This document shows, piece by piece, positions 1 to 13,100 of a stretch of DNA of 64,000 bases. This DNA is from Circinella umbellata. Its lineage: Eukaryota; Mucoromycota; Mucoromycetes; Mucorales; Lichtheimiaceae. Numbering within the stretch: the stretch's first letter is position 1; every line of letters starts with the position of its first letter. Both the position numbers and the translations under genes were made by a program. The notes under the pieces were generated by a model. It was not told where the DNA came from, ran no database searches, and saw only the letters and a list, made by a program, of their open reading frames with translations. The stretch covers positions 744,001 to 808,000 of the forward strand of contig JAIWNF010000012.1 of NCBI GenBank assembly GCA_025093555.1, written 5' to 3'.

Positions 1-1530
1 TTTTTTTTTAAAAGTTGAATGGAGAATAAAGGTACCCAAATTATTGTAATCACACACAGTCAACCCAACCAATCAACCTACACACCTATAAATTCAATAA
101 TAACCAAATCACGCACATACAAATATCTTTTCCTGATGAATCAATACACTCATAAACACACACACACACACACACGCAGCCCCCTAGTTTTTTCTTTTTT
201 TTATCTTTTCTCCTCTTTTTTTTTTTTCTCTTTTTTTTTCTGCTGTAAATTTTTCGCGTCATCTTTTTTTTTTTCCTTTTAATCAAAAAAAAAAAAAAAG
301 TTTACTATTGTGCGCACTTCTTTTTTCTTTTTATTATTATTATTAGTATTATTAATTTTCTAATACATGAAATCAATAATCAATTAAATACAGACATTTA
401 AATCAACAGAAAAAAAAAACATCATACATAATTAGGTTGTATAAAAAATATATTTGGAATCAGGACCTCTTTTTTTGATAATAAATCAGACCTTTTTTTT
501 TTATTTTTATTTTTAATCGTTCCATACGTATTAATCCCGTTTATTCCCAGTGTGTGTGCCTACCATGCGTATACAATAAATGCAGCAAAGCATGGTAAAG
601 TTTTTTATTGAGAACCAACTCCCACAGTTATTTTTTTCTTTTTGCACCTTGTACAAAGAAAAGAATCTCCCCTTCATCTCGCCACTAAAGAGTATTTTCT
701 AACTTTTCTTCCCTTCCCCCCCAAATAATCACTTTGTCTTCTTTCTAAAGAACCATCAATCATAATCAAATATATAAACAATCGAACACTCTCATTTTCC
801 CGTCTTTATTATAGAACTATTATCAATAGAAATTATAAATATTTTATCGCCACTAAAAATATTCCCCAGTAATTATAATCTAAATCGGGTTGCACTGGTT
901 TAAATTTTTTCTTTTGACAACATCTTTATACATGTATCTGTTATCTTGTCTTCATTGGTAAAAAAAAAAAAAAAAATTGCTTTTTATTTTTCTCCCATAA
1001 TTATTGATTAGTATATCAATTTATAACCATAGTGATGACGATGACTCATACCTGAATCCGGTTATCCCGATGATTTATTTTTTCATTGTTTCTATGATAC
1101 GTACATAAAGAAAAGAATAGTGTGTACTTGAGAATAATCCGATGATGTGCGCCATTTAATATATATTGCTCCAATAAATAGGATCAATTGTTTATTTGGA
1201 AATGGATATAATTTCTATATTTCGTTTTTCTTATGTATAAGACTGCATGAAAAAATTTCGACCAAACAAAACACTTAAAGATGATCAATTTTTACAGTTC
1301 CCGATATGGCTCTTTATATGTAAATTGGGGCACATTTCCCTCGAATAATATTTTTTCTTTTTCTTTTTTTTAATAATTATCCAGAAAGAGAAAGAAAAAT
1401 ATAGAAAACTTTGTTTTATAGCTTTTTTTATTATTTTGACGTCTTTTTTTTTTTTTACTATCTCTCTTTCTCTCTCTTTTTTTTTTCCCCCGTTCTTTCT
1501 CTGTACTACTATTAATTTGTGTTATATAAT
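1..1530. other. 5' intergenic region, low complexity
   Basis: No credible gene is visible. The stretch is very A+T rich with many T runs, a (CA)n tract at about 156-174 and pyrimidine-rich sequence just before the carrier start codon (about 1440-1505), probably promoter and 5' leader. Short open frames here only translate simple repeats. Confidence 0.6.
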
Positions 1531-3005
1531 ATGACAGATACTTCAGAATTGGAAATAATTGAAAATTCAACACCTTTTCAACATGAACAAATCAAGATTA
1601 GACCTGGAACTATAAATCAAGCGTCTTCTACCGAAAGAATGATTTCTGCTTGTGCGGGTGCTCTTGTTACTTCTACTCTAAGTACGTTTTTCAACCTTTT
1701 GTTTTATATATATATATATATATATACTTATTATTATTTATTTAATAGTGACACCATTGGACGTTGTTAAGACAAGACTACAAAGTCAAGAAGCACATGG
1801 TTATCGCCATTTGAATGGTACAGCTGTAAGTTACTTGTCTTTTTAAGTAAAAAAAAAAAAAGGGCTCATTTTTTTTTTATCTAATTTATATATTTTGGAA
1901 TAATAGGACGGATTAGTTAAAATTGTTCGTAATGAAGGTCCTTTGGCATTATTTCGGGGTCTTTCAGCAGGATTAGTCATGGCCATTCCTTCTACAGTAA
2001 TCTATTTTGTGGGTTATGATTATATTCGCGATCAAATTAAACAATCCCGATTTGGAGATACAGCAGTTCATGACTATTCACCATTATGGGCTGGAGGTGT
2101 TGCAAGAAGTAAGTTTCCTTTTGTCGAAAAATCGAAATGGAAAAAAAAAACCTTTGGCGGGGGGGGGAGGGTTCTTGGATTTGATTTGATTTGATTTAAT
2201 TTATTTTAATTTTTTTTGCATGAAACTATCTATCTAGCATTCGCCGCCGCTTTTATTTCACCTATTGAATTATTCAGAACACGTATGCAAGCAATACATG
2301 GTAGTCAAGGAGTTCCGGATGTATGGAGAGGAATTAAACAAATGATTCAAAGAGAAGGACTTATTTCTTTATGGCGAGGATTAGTACCAACTATGCTTCG
2401 AGATGTACCATTTTCTGCTTTCTATTGGATGGGTTATGAAAAAATTAAACATCATCTCAATAGTAAAAATTCGAATCAAGATACCCTATCAAATTTCCAA
2501 AGTTCATTTATTGCTGGTGCTTCTTCTGGAATGGTAAAGATTAATTTTTTATTTCGCTGTTGTGTATGTGTGTGTATGTGTGTGTGATGAAATAAATTGA
2601 ATTAATATAATATAATATATAAATAGTTTGCTGCCGTCGTTACCACACCTTTTGACGTAATTAAAACACAACGACAAGTGAATTCAGGTGATGATGCACG
2701 AATTAGTCGATTGGTTAGAAAAACTCTTCTTGAAGAAGGTTATGGTGGTTTTTTTAAAGGTGTGTGAATTTTTCATTTTGCTTTTGAGATTGTTGTTCTT
2801 TTTAAAGGGGGGAATATTAATAATAGTATATATAGGTGTCGTACCTCGTGTCGTCAAAGTTGCACCTTCTTGCGCCATCATGATTTCAAGTTACGAACTT
2901 GGTAAAAGATTTTTTGCTGATCGTCGACAAGAACAGGAACAACAACAACAACAACAACAACATTCAAACAATAGACTTGCTGCTACTAACTCTTCCTCAT
3001 TATAA
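1531..3005 (+). CDS. MTM1: Mitochondrial carrier, Mtm1/SLC25A39-40 type
   Basis: Six exons (1531-1681, 1749-1825, 1907-2108, 2238-2533, 2627-2759, 2836-3005) join to 342 residues, the usual size for a mitochondrial inner-membrane carrier. Three carrier signatures are visible: [11 protein letters not shown] near residue 52, [11 protein letters not shown] near 151 and [11 protein letters not shown] near 249. The second, with ELFRTRMQ, is typical of the Mtm1/SLC25A39/SLC25A40 branch, linked in yeast and animals to manganese/iron handling and mitochondrial glutathione import. The ATG at 1531 was chosen because the longer frame begins with GTG. The C-terminus has a short poly-Q tract (about 318-326) absent from most family members. 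Intron 3 holds a run of nine Gs. The family call is firm; the transported substrate is inferred from homologues. Confidence 0.88.
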
Positions 3006-3496
3006 TTTTATATATTAATTCTATTTTGTACATATATTTATTTATTATTCTTAACATACTCCCTTCTCCTCGATCCTGAGAAAAAAAGAAAAGAAAAAAA
3101 ATTATTACCTATAACACATTTTTTTACCCCCACTCAATTTTTGTTCCTATTTTTTTTTTATAGCATTCACACATGTATACAACAGAGTTCTTTTTTTATT
3201 TATTCTTTTATTTTCATAATAATTCCCCACTTGCCCTTTCCAATCATCATTATGCATCCCCAAAAAAGTTGTAGAGAGAATAAATTGATAATATTAATAA
3301 AATGAAATCATACAATAATTCATTCCATTGGGACTCGAAATCTCAGTTTTTTTTTTGCTAAGCAACGCGTTTTTTTTCCGCTGTCATTAACGCCCGATAA
3401 CGCGATTTTAAAAAAAGAACAAAGACGCGACTTTTTTTTGCTTCCCCCCCTTTTTTTTTTTCTTTAGTTTCTTATTTTATTATAATAAATACAAAC
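3006..3496. other. Intergenic, carrier to dUTPase
   Basis: Contains the carrier 3' region and the dUTPase promoter. Sequences resembling CGCG/ACGCG occur at 3365-3430 (AACGCGTTT, ATAACGCGA, GACGCGAC). ACGCGT is the yeast MluI cell-cycle box that drives S-phase genes including dUTPase, so this cluster may be regulatory; that is an inference. Confidence 0.45.
3364..3431 (+). promoter_or_regulatory. Cluster of ACGCG-type motifs upstream of dUTPase
   Basis: One exact ACGCGT (in caacgcgttt, about 3365-3371) and two ACGCGA-like hexamers (near 3400 and 3426) lie about 65-130 bp before the dUTPase ATG in otherwise A+T-rich DNA. In yeasts the MCB element ACGCGT binds MBF and drives G1/S genes for DNA precursor synthesis. 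The match to gene function is suggestive, but binding in this fungus is not shown. Confidence 0.4.
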
Positions 3497-4181
3497 ATGA
3501 CTGTCATGCCACGTCTTTTAGTAAAACGCCTTTCTGAAAATGCAAAGATTCCCACTCGTGGATCCATTGCTGCTGCTGGTTATGATTTGTACAGGTACCA
3601 GAAATAAAAAAAAACCCCTTTTTTTTCTCTCATTTCATGAATAGATAAATGGATCCTTTTTTTTAATATAACCTGTCAAAATCTATAATTTACAATTTAG
3701 TGCTGCCGATATTGTGATTCCTGCTCAAGGCAAAATAATTGTACCTACTGATATATCTATTGCAGTTCCTGAAGGTTGCTATGGTCGTGTTGCTCCACGT
3801 TCTGGATTGGCTGCCAAACACTTTTTAGATACAGGTGCTGGCGTCATTGATGCTGATTACCGTGGTCCTGTTGGTGTTGTTATGTTTAATTTCTCTAAAG
3901 TTGATTATGAAGGTAAAAAAAAAGCATTATAGAGAGGGCTTGTTTGTATTATGTTCTCACTCCATTCTTTTATATTTTTAGTCAAGAAAGGTGATCGCGT
4001 TGCCCAATTAGTCTTGGAACGTATTTATACACCTGATGTTATTGAAGTAGAGGTAACTTGATATTTTTTATCTTTTGTAACTCACTTTTATATCTAAAAT
4101 CAAAAACAATTTTAAATGCTATAGAATTTGGATGATACGGATCGAGGAGCAGGTGGATTTGGATCCACTGGTCAACAATAG
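3497..4181 (+). CDS. DUT1: Deoxyuridine 5'-triphosphate nucleotidohydrolase (dUTPase)
   Basis: Four exons (3497-3594, 3701-3912, 3982-4052, 4125-4181) give 145 residues, the normal size of a trimeric dUTPase. It hydrolyses dUTP to dUMP and pyrophosphate, keeping uracil out of DNA and feeding dTMP synthesis. All five family motifs are present in order: I AAGYDLYS (26-33), [41 protein letters not shown] and [11 protein letters not shown], the glycine-rich C-terminal arm that closes over the active site. The catalytic Asp of motif III and the motif V arginine are kept. No targeting peptide is obvious on this form. An ACGCGT-type cluster lies just upstream. Confidence 0.95.
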
Positions 4182-4987
4182 AAAAAAGAAAATAATTTAT
4201 GAATGATAGAAACTCTTATTTTTCATTTGTGTACATAGAAACAAGCAATATTTATTGAGGGAAAATAATTAAATGATTTGGTTATTCACTCCTTATTTAC
4301 CTACAGGCATGTCTTATTTTTTTAATGTGTCCCACATAGTTGAAGCGAAAAAAAAATGGTGGTAGTACAAAGAGATGCAAGTGTACTTTTGATTGAGAAC
4401 CAATCATTGTTTTTTACTCTTGATATGATCAAAAAAGATAAGATTAAATACTTGATACTTCTTCATCGTTAAATATAGTGTATTAAAATATAAGGAGTTA
4501 AAAATGTATTAACCCTTTAATTATTCATATTGTTGCTATTCGAGTAGAAAGTAAAAAAGGTTTCATTTTGATGTAATATTAAATACGGTGACTAGAGTTA
4601 CTGCACCACGTACATATCTTTGGTTAGCAAACATACACAAACATACACAAACACTCATACTCACACACATAAATCCCTTTCTTTTCGACTTTTTTTTTTT
4701 TCAATTCAAACGTGTTTTCATTTCAGTTTATCAAAAAAAAGAAAAATTCATTAGCAAATAATAAAAAAAAAGAGTTTCTTTTCTTCCTCCTATATTTTTT
4801 TTTTTTTTTTTGAAAGGACAAAAAAAAAAAAAAAAAACTTTAGCAGAAAAGAAAAAAAGCGCGCGGTAAAACCCTACCTCTTTCTTTCTCTCTCTCTTTT
4901 TTTTTTTTTTTTTTCTTTCTCTCCCACTTTTTTTTCTTACCCACACCAACTTTTTCAACCATTATACACAACAATAAACATAAAAGG
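4182..4987. other. Intergenic, dUTPase to casein kinase
   Basis: No gene seen. The last 300 bp before the kinase ATG is built of A and T runs and CT-rich tracts (about 4690-4960), a low-complexity promoter/leader. Open frames there are repeat translations. Confidence 0.6.
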
Positions 4988-5754
4988 ATGACGGCGAATC
5001 ATTCCCGTCATTCACAACGTTCTAGTTCGACTGCTGTAACTTCATCCTCGAACGTAGTAGGTGTTCATTATCGAGTAGGTCGTAAGATTGGTGAAGGAAG
5101 CTTTGGCATTATTTATGAAGGTAAAAATGGGGGATAATAATACTCTCCGAAAGCACTATACAGTCAACAATATATACATATATACATATATATTCCATAC
5201 ACAATAGACAAAAAAAAAGAGCCCTCATACAGTATTATTATTTATATAAATAAATTCCCCCCAGGAACAAACCTTTTAAATAACCAACAAGTTGCTATTA
5301 AATTTGAACCACGGAAATCAGATGCACCTCAATTACGTGATGAATATCGAACTTATAAAATCCTTGCTGGGTTAAGTATGTATTTTTTTTTGCTTGTTGT
5401 TATATTTGTTTTTTTTTATTTTGTTACATTCTAGGGGGGGGAGGAAAGGAAAGAGGGAAAAATAGTGACCCTGATAATTTATTTATTTTATTTCTAGATG
5501 GAATACCAACAGCTTATTATTTTGGTCAAGAAGGTCTACATAATATTTTGGTAATAGATATGTTAGGACCAAGTTTAGAAGATTTATTCGATATGTGTAG
5601 TCGACGATTTAGTGTAAAAACTGTTGCTATGCTTGCAAAACAAATGGTAAAAATACACACACACACACACACACACACACATTCTTTTCTTTCGTTTCAT
5701 TATCAAAAATAAATTTAAATAGAAAAGAGTAACGGAATGGTAACGACTGAACCA

Positions 5755-5786
<32 letters not shown>

Positions 5787-6926
5787 GATAACACGAGTTC
5801 AAAGCATACATGAAAAAAACTTAATTTACAGAGATATTAAACCTGATAACTTTTTGATCGGACGACCAGGTTCAAAAAATGCCAATGTGATCTATATGAT
5901 TGATTTTGGTATGGCGAAACAATATCGTGATCCAAAAACAAGAATACACATTCCTTATCGTGAACGTAAAAGTTTATCTGGCACAGCGCGTTATATGAGT
6001 ATCAATACACATTTAGGAAGAGGTAAAAATTCTTATTGAATGTAATTAAAAAACTGAACTGACTTTTTTTTTTTTTCTTTTCTATATAGAACAATCACGA
6101 CGAGATGATCTGGAATCTCTTGGACATGTATTTATGTATTTTTTAAGAGGTGCTTTACCATGGCAAGGATTAAAAGCAGCAACCAATAAACAAAAATATG
6201 AAAAAATTGGTGAGAAAAAACAAACTACAGCAGTAAAGGATTTATGTGAAGGATATCCAGGTAAAGAAAAGCATTCCCCCAATTTAATGCAAAAAAAATA
6301 TTATATGAACAAAAAAGAAATACTAAAAAAAAAACTTATTGCCGATTTTTAGAGGAGTTTGGAATGTACTTGCAATATTCTCGGAAACTCGGCTTTGAAG
6401 AAAAGCCCGATTATGATTTCTTACGTGATTTATTTAATCGTGTATTAAAGACAATTGGCGAAACGGATGATGGTGTTTATGATTGGATGCTATTAAATAA
6501 TGGCAAAGGATGGGAGGTAAAAAAAAAGAATACTCTTCTATCTTTAATACAACTATTGTAACTAATATATATTTTCTAAAATAGCATCGTTCTTCTTTAC
6601 ACCGTAATCAATCGGAACGACATGGTGCAGTAGCTGCACTTAATAATGTAGCTGGTGGAGGAGCAGGAGGAGGAAATATTGGATGGACCAATGGTAAACG
6701 TGATTCGGGTCATCGACAATCTAAGCAACGTATGAATCATCATCACCATAGTAACCCTTATAGATCATCTCAAGGAATGATGGTAAACAACCAACCCGTA
6801 ACATATCAAAATGTTGATACCAATGCATTACATCATTCAAATGGTGGTCGTGATGCTGAATCAGTTCGTAAAGGTGGTTTTTGGTATAGTCTTTGTTCCA
6901 TTGTCACTTGTAATAACTGCACTTAA
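4988..6926 (+). CDS. Casein kinase 1, gamma/Yck (membrane) type
   Basis: Seven exons (4988-5120, 5265-5375, 5498-5646, 5788-6022, 6090-6260, 6353-6516, 6585-6926) give 434 residues. The Ser/Thr kinase domain shows the P-loop GEGSFG, the VAIKFE lysine, catalytic loop [19 protein letters not shown], and the CK1-specific SINTHLGRE in place of APE. The Tyr before RDIK and the KIGEKK segment point to the CK1-gamma/yeast Yck1-Yck2 branch, plasma-membrane kinases that regulate nutrient sensors, endocytosis and morphogenesis. The tail is Gly/His/Asn rich and ends with three closely spaced cysteines ([12 protein letters not shown]). These could be palmitoylated, replacing the terminal CC of Yck1/2 (inference). 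Intron 3 carries (CA)n and (AAT)n repeats and intron 2 a G8 run. Confidence 0.93.
5654..5783. repeat. Two microsatellites inside a kinase intron
   Basis: A (CA)n tract at about 5654-5680 and an (AAT)n tract at about 5757-5782 both lie in the third intron of the casein kinase gene. They break no coding sequence and are likely length-polymorphic. Confidence 0.9.
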
Positions 6927-7909
6927 TATGTATATACAAGTTTATATATATATATATATAATATTATTCTTCCATCTACGTCTCTTCTCCCCATTCACGT
7001 AGGGTGATATCTTTTTATTTTGTAATTTCTCTATCTCCTTTTTCTTTTGTCAATTACAAATCTAGCTCTCTACCTCTTTGATTTGACTTTCTTTTTTTTT
7101 CTTAAAGAAAAGAATATAGTTTTAACTTCTTCACTATTCCCTTTTTATTCCCCTTTCTTTACTCTATTCTTTTTTGTTATTGTTTTTGGTAAGTTCATTA
7201 ATTTTTTTTAATTGGAAATGATTAGAACCTTTCAAACACAACACCACCATTTCGTTTATTATTACTTTTATTATTTTTATTATTATTATTATATCACAAC
7301 AACCAAACCGTTCTACTTGCAACGCATTTTTTTTTACCATAACAACGCATACACACAAACACATTCTATTTGTAAACCAAGAAGCTTTTTTTTTTATTCC
7401 CTCTACTACGTATTTGGTTTTTTTTTTAACTTTTTTTATTTTATTTTTACAGAAGAAAAAAAAAAAAGAGTTGACAACTAAAAAAAAAAAAACGTTTCTT
7501 TTCTGTAACCATTATTATTTTATTTTATTCATTTTTTTTTTCTTTCATACATACCTTTTTTTTTTCATCATCGGGTTTTCAGAAACAGGAGGATTAATAT
7601 CTTAAATGAGTGTGTCAGGTCATTAAATTATTACATAATCTGGTGGTAGGAATACGTATGAGAATCGATATTATTATCTTAATCATAATACGTATCTAGG
7701 ATATTGAATCAAAATATAAAAAAAAAGCCCTATTGTTTTTATTTTCAGGAGGTCTGTTGTTTCAAAGAATTATGACATATTTTATTTGGTTTATTGAAGT
7801 GGGGGGGGATGATTGGTATGTTTATGAATGCAAAAGAGTGAAAAATGAATTGCCTTTTTTTCTTTTTTTTTATGAATGATATGATTGAAGAAGGGGTGTT
7901 ATTCGATGA
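6927..7909. other. Convergent intergenic region
   Basis: Lies between the 3' ends of the casein kinase and TFB4. It is A+T and pyrimidine rich with long T runs, a G8 run at 7801-7808 and no coding sequence I can support. Both genes must place polyadenylation signals here. Confidence 0.55.
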
Positions 7910-9299
7910 TCATTTGGAAATTGGACTTGGTTTTCCACGCATAGGTGATGGTGGTACCATAGGTCTAAATGCAAATTTTGTTCTATAATAATAATAATAA
8001 TAATAATAATAATGTTAGTTGTTATTTTACTACATAGTTAGAGTAATAAACTTACTTGCAAGTAGTACAAACAGGTGACCAAGAACAGAAAACTAAATCA
8101 AAAATAATAATTATTATTAATTAAGAATCTTTACATATAAAAAGAAAACTGGGGTTAACCATACTTACTGGATAAACATACAGAACAAACATATCCTATA
8201 TCAACAATTTTTTTATGACAGAAACAAGCAGCTCGAAAATCTACTTGATCTTGATTTGGAAGATTTAAGAATTTACGTGTATATCTTTCAGGAAGAAATG
8301 CAAACTAGAAGGAAGATGGATTTTATTATTTAGTATATAAATTGAAAAGTTTGTCTTCTCCCCTTCCCCCCACCTTTTTAATCATATATAATATTATTTA
8401 CCATCAAATATTGTAATAATGATTGTGGATTTTCAACTTGAACATAAATACCACCTGTGATATTAGCTGCTTGTTGTAAAAATGCAGTTTCTTCACCATA
8501 AACTTTACATACATCCACTGGAATGGCCTATTCATTTTATCATTATCATTATTATTAGCATATATATATAAGCTGTATGATCATATATATATAAATATAA
8601 CTTACAGCTTTTTGAGCAGAGAAAATACAATTCATTAATGGAATATAATGCGCAGCAGAATCAGGTGATAATGATAAAATCATGATACGTGGTTTAATAT
8701 GACCCAAATCATCATTTTTTGTTATTCGATGTATGTCTTAATATAAATATATAAAGATTAGGTCTTTTTTTTTTTTAAAAAAAAGTAACTATTGTTTTTC
8801 CTTAAAAATAACTTACAACATAATGCCATTGAAAATGCACCTGTAATCATGGATGAAGTACCACTATCTTTTTCTAAAAAGGATACATCTGTATTTGATA
8901 ATAGGTCTTGTAAACTAGCAACAATTTGATCCATAACAAATTGAAAATTAGGATACATATTGGCATTACGTTCGCCACTAATTCTATGTTTGGTTATTTC
9001 ATCATCTGATATTGGATAGAGAAATTTACTATAATTATTATTAGTACTTAATACTAGATCGCGTGTGTAGTATATATTTATATATTTATATACCTATGAC
9101 CCACATGACTAGCAATAACAACTACTTTATTATTATATTTTAATGCTAAATGAGCATTAATAAAGATCAACACTTGTCTTAAAGCATCGTCTAAAGAAAG
9201 TGGTGTATGTGGTGCTTTTGCTGATTCTGCCCAAACAAATGGATTTGTGTCTAAAATAATTACAAGAAGGTTCGAATCATCTATATTTTTATTCCACAT
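7910..9299 (-). CDS. TFB4: TFIIH core subunit Tfb4/p34
   Basis: Minus-strand gene of seven exons (9299-9094, 9028-8817, 8736-8606, 8527-8402, 8304-8169, 8092-8056, 7982-7910), 306 residues, typical for Tfb4/GTF2H3. The N-terminal half is a von Willebrand A-like fold starting DSNLLVIILDTNPFVW. It continues through a FLYPISDDEI segment and a SPDSAAHYIPLMNCIFSAQK segment characteristic of p34. The C-terminal part is a C4-type zinc module: CFCHKKIVDIGYVCSVC followed by CTTCKTKF. In TFIIH this subunit contacts Ssl1/p44 and helps stabilise the helicase core for transcription initiation and nucleotide excision repair. Exon 6 is only 37 nt and encodes part of the zinc module. The start at 9299 fits the family N-terminus; a short upstream exon cannot be excluded. 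Confidence 0.92.
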
Positions 9300-10187
9300 T
9301 AGTAAAAGTTCTTTTTTTTTGTTTGTTTTTTAAAGTTCTCATTATTTTAATTAAGAATAAACATGCAAACCTTCAGTAGTTGAAACTTCTTTCATGATCA
9401 GTTCTCTAACAACTTACAAAAAAGAGAGAGAGAGAAAGTGAGTTCAAAAAAAAAAAGTGGTGAGAATGGGAATTTCCTTATTTGTAAAAAAAAAGAAAAA
9501 GGGTTTTAATGACCCTCTCCCCCCCTCCGATGAATTACGCATAAAATGAAAAAGAGGTGTGGATGTCAGTGTAATAATTTTAGAGTGAAGAATAGGATAA
9601 TAGGATAATCTTTCATATATAATGTTTGTATCTTTATAAATACATGTAGTTTTTATTATTTGAATGTCATTTATGCTGATATGATGATGATAAGTATTAT
9701 ATACGTAAAAGCTTATTAAGAAACGATTATAACGATTAAGGTGTCAAGCAACACTATATATTATATTATTATCTTTATCAATATAGAATGAAATAGAAAT
9801 CCTTCATATACTTAAAGCAATTTATTTATTGAATAAAAAACTAACCATATATAAATAAATATTAAGCTTAGTATTTGTATCAACAAGTGTTCCATCTACT
9901 TTTTTATTTAATAAGGTTTACATTAATAATAAACGTGTCAAAGTTTTGTTGAAAGTACACACAGTTTACAGTAAGAGGAAAAAAAAGGTCTCTGTTTCCC
10001 TATATTTTCCAGTTGGGATTCCGCTATATCTAGCCAATGATTTTGGAACAAGTTGGAGTTAGTTAAAGCTATTTTAAATATAATTAACTTGTTTCTACTT
10101 GCTTCTTTTCTTTCCTTTCTCCTGAGATCTATACTCTTATAACTCTATTTTTTTTGTTATTAAATATATTTTAAAACGAGAAAAAAA
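9300..10187. other. Divergent promoter region TFB4 / LHS1
   Basis: Shared upstream region of two divergently transcribed genes. No gene is visible. A CCAAT box lies at 10034-10038 on the LHS1 side, but I found no full ERSE (CCAAT-N9-CCACG) or UPRE, so unfolded-protein-response control cannot be read from the sequence. Confidence 0.5.
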
Positions 10188-13100
10188 ATGGCATCGCCAC
10201 GACGCATTGTAGCAATACTATGCTTTGTTCTTGCCATGGTGCTGTCACTTTTGAGTGACCAAGCACAAGCAGCTGTCATGTCAATCGATTATGGTGCAGA
10301 ATGGTTTAAAGTGGGTCTCATCAAACCTGGTATTCCTCTAGATGTCGCGTTAAATAAGGATTCAAAACGTAAAACACAAGCTATAGTTACTATTCGTGAT
10401 GACGAACGTTTATATGGTTCAGACGCCGTAGCATTGGTAAAAAAAAAATAAGTTTTCTTTTTAGCTCAATATATATATATATATATATACATATAAACTG
10501 ACTTTTCTTTCCTTCCCTCCCCCCTTTTATATGTATAGTCGGGTCGATTTCCTCATTTAACTTATTCCAACTTGAAAAGTCTTATTGGAAAACCTTATGA
10601 AGATAAACATTGTATTGAATATCGTAATCGATTTTCCAATAATATGTCACCTCATCCTGATCGAAATTCTGTTTTTTTTAAACATAACGAAAAAATGGAA
10701 TTATCTGTTGAAGAATTAATTGCTTATCAATTTCAAAATGCTCGACAACAAGCAAAGAATACTGCTGGAGAAGATGTTAAAGATGTTGTTATTACGGTAA
10801 AATAATTATAAGATGTACACTTATATTATCATTGGATTTGGTAGAGAGGGAGGAAAGGGAAGATGTCTTTTAGACGATCTATAAAATAAGGGAAGAAACG
10901 AATAGATCAAAATGATTTACTCATTTGCTGGGATGATTTATATATATATATATATAGGTGACACCATTCGCAACACAATATGAACGTCAAGCCATTTTAG
11001 ATGCTGCTGAATTAGCAGGATTAAATGTATTATCCTTGATTCATGATGAAACAGCCGTTGCACTTCAATATGCTATGAATAGAGATTTTACCACCACACC
11101 TGAATATCATATTTTTTACGACATGGGTGCAGGTTCTACTGTTGCATCACTTGTTTCCTTTTCTATTGTAGAACAAAAGGAAGGTAAAACAACTCGTAAA
11201 GTTCCTCAATTAGAAGTCAAGGCTGTTGGATTTGATCGTACTTTGGGTGGTCATGAATTTGATATTCGTTTACAAAATATGTTGGCCGATAAATTCAATG
11301 AAAAAAATCCTTCATTGGATATTAGACAATCTGGAAATGCCATGACTCGTTTACTTGGTGAAGCAAATCGTGTTAAACAAATCCTTAGTGCCAACACTGA
11401 AACAATGGCTTCGGTAAAATATCATAATTTACATTGTATTATTATCATGGCGGCGGGGGGGGAAGGGAAAGGATTTTTAGATATTGGGATTGTAAGTAAA
11501 AAAAAATTGTATGCTAATTTATAAATAAGTTGGAAAGTCTTTATGAAGATGTTGACTTTAAGGTTAAAGTGACTCGTGGAGAACTTGAACGTCTTTGTGC
11601 TGATTTACTTGAACGTGTTCCTGGTCCAATTGTCACAGCACTCAAAGCTAATAATATGAAACCTGTAAGTTATAGAAAATCATTATTATTATTATTATTA
11701 TTATTTATTGCATATATATAATAGATTGAGAATAAGTATTAAACTTATTATTGGAATTTTTTCCTCTCTCTTTAGGATGATATCAAATCTCTTGTTCTTG
11801 TTGGAGGCAGTGTTCGTATTCCTGCTGTTCAAAAAAATCTTGGTGCAGTTGTTGGAACGTAAGTTTTTGATCCAATTGAATTAAATAGATCAAGTATATA
11901 AAAGACATTATTAATGTACCAAGTCAAAATATTATAATATTAGTCAAAAGATTGCAAAGAATGTCAATGGTGATGAAGCAGCTGTATTGGGTGCTGCATT
12001 CCGTGGCGCTTCTCTTAGCAAACAATTCCGACTCACCAAACAAATTGTTATTAAGGATATTACTGTATTTCCTATTGAAGTTATTTATCATCCTGAAGAT
12101 GAACATTTAGGTATATATTTATATTTATAATAATTAATTGTGGGGGGGGGAAGAGAAGAGGATTATGTTGTTTATTTTTTTTTACTTACTGGATAACTAT
12201 GATATATACAGGCCGTCAACCTATTCATACTACATTATTCAATGAATTTGGTTCCATTGGTACCCGTAAGATTATGACCTTTAAACGTCAAAGTGATTTT
12301 GAATTTGATGTCAAGTATGGAAAACCAGTTGATGAAGAAGATGTGTAAGTTTTTATTTGTTTTCAAAGTATTTTAAAAAAGATGAATCTAATTTATATTT
12401 TTACTAGTGAAACTGAACTTGATCAAATTGCCAAAGTTAAAGTAACTGGGTTAACTGAGGCTTTAGAAAAATATAAGGATGAAATCAATTCAGCTGAACA
12501 ACCTCCTAAAGTTCGTGTTTCCATTGAATTGTCTAATTCAGGACTCCTCTCCGTTCCTGAAGCTAGTTTGAGCTTCCAAGCAAAGGACAATGGATCTAGT
12601 TTCTCTGGTAAACAATTTGATTTTCATTTTTATTTGAATTGGAGAATAAAACATTATTAAACCTTTTTTTTTTCATTAGATAAAGTCAAGTCATTCTTTG
12701 GTTCCAAGGAAGAAGAAACTCAATCTAATGAAGAAACAGCAAAGGAGGTAAAAAAAATAAATAAATAAATGAAAAAATGTATATTTATATATTATTTCTG
12801 ACTCTATTATTATTATAATAGACTGTTCAAGCTGATCAAAATAACACTGAATCTGAAAAGAAAACCGAAAAGAAAACTACTACTGAAGAAGAAAAAGAAG
12901 AAAAGACTAATAAACCAAAAGAACCTATTTTAAAAAAGGTCCCATTGAATATTGAATTTATTGGTGCTGGTCCTGTTGCTATGTCAACTGAAGAAAAGAC
13001 AGAAGCACGTCAACGGTAAAGTATTAAAAAAATGTGTTGGTCTGTGCGGGCGATTCCCAAAAATAGTTTTTGTGTGACCATTAAAAATTCCTCAATCCCC

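Noticed and set aside
19..286. Overlapping open frames on both strands at the left edge
   Set aside because: They translate CA, T and A repeats; no protein-like composition.
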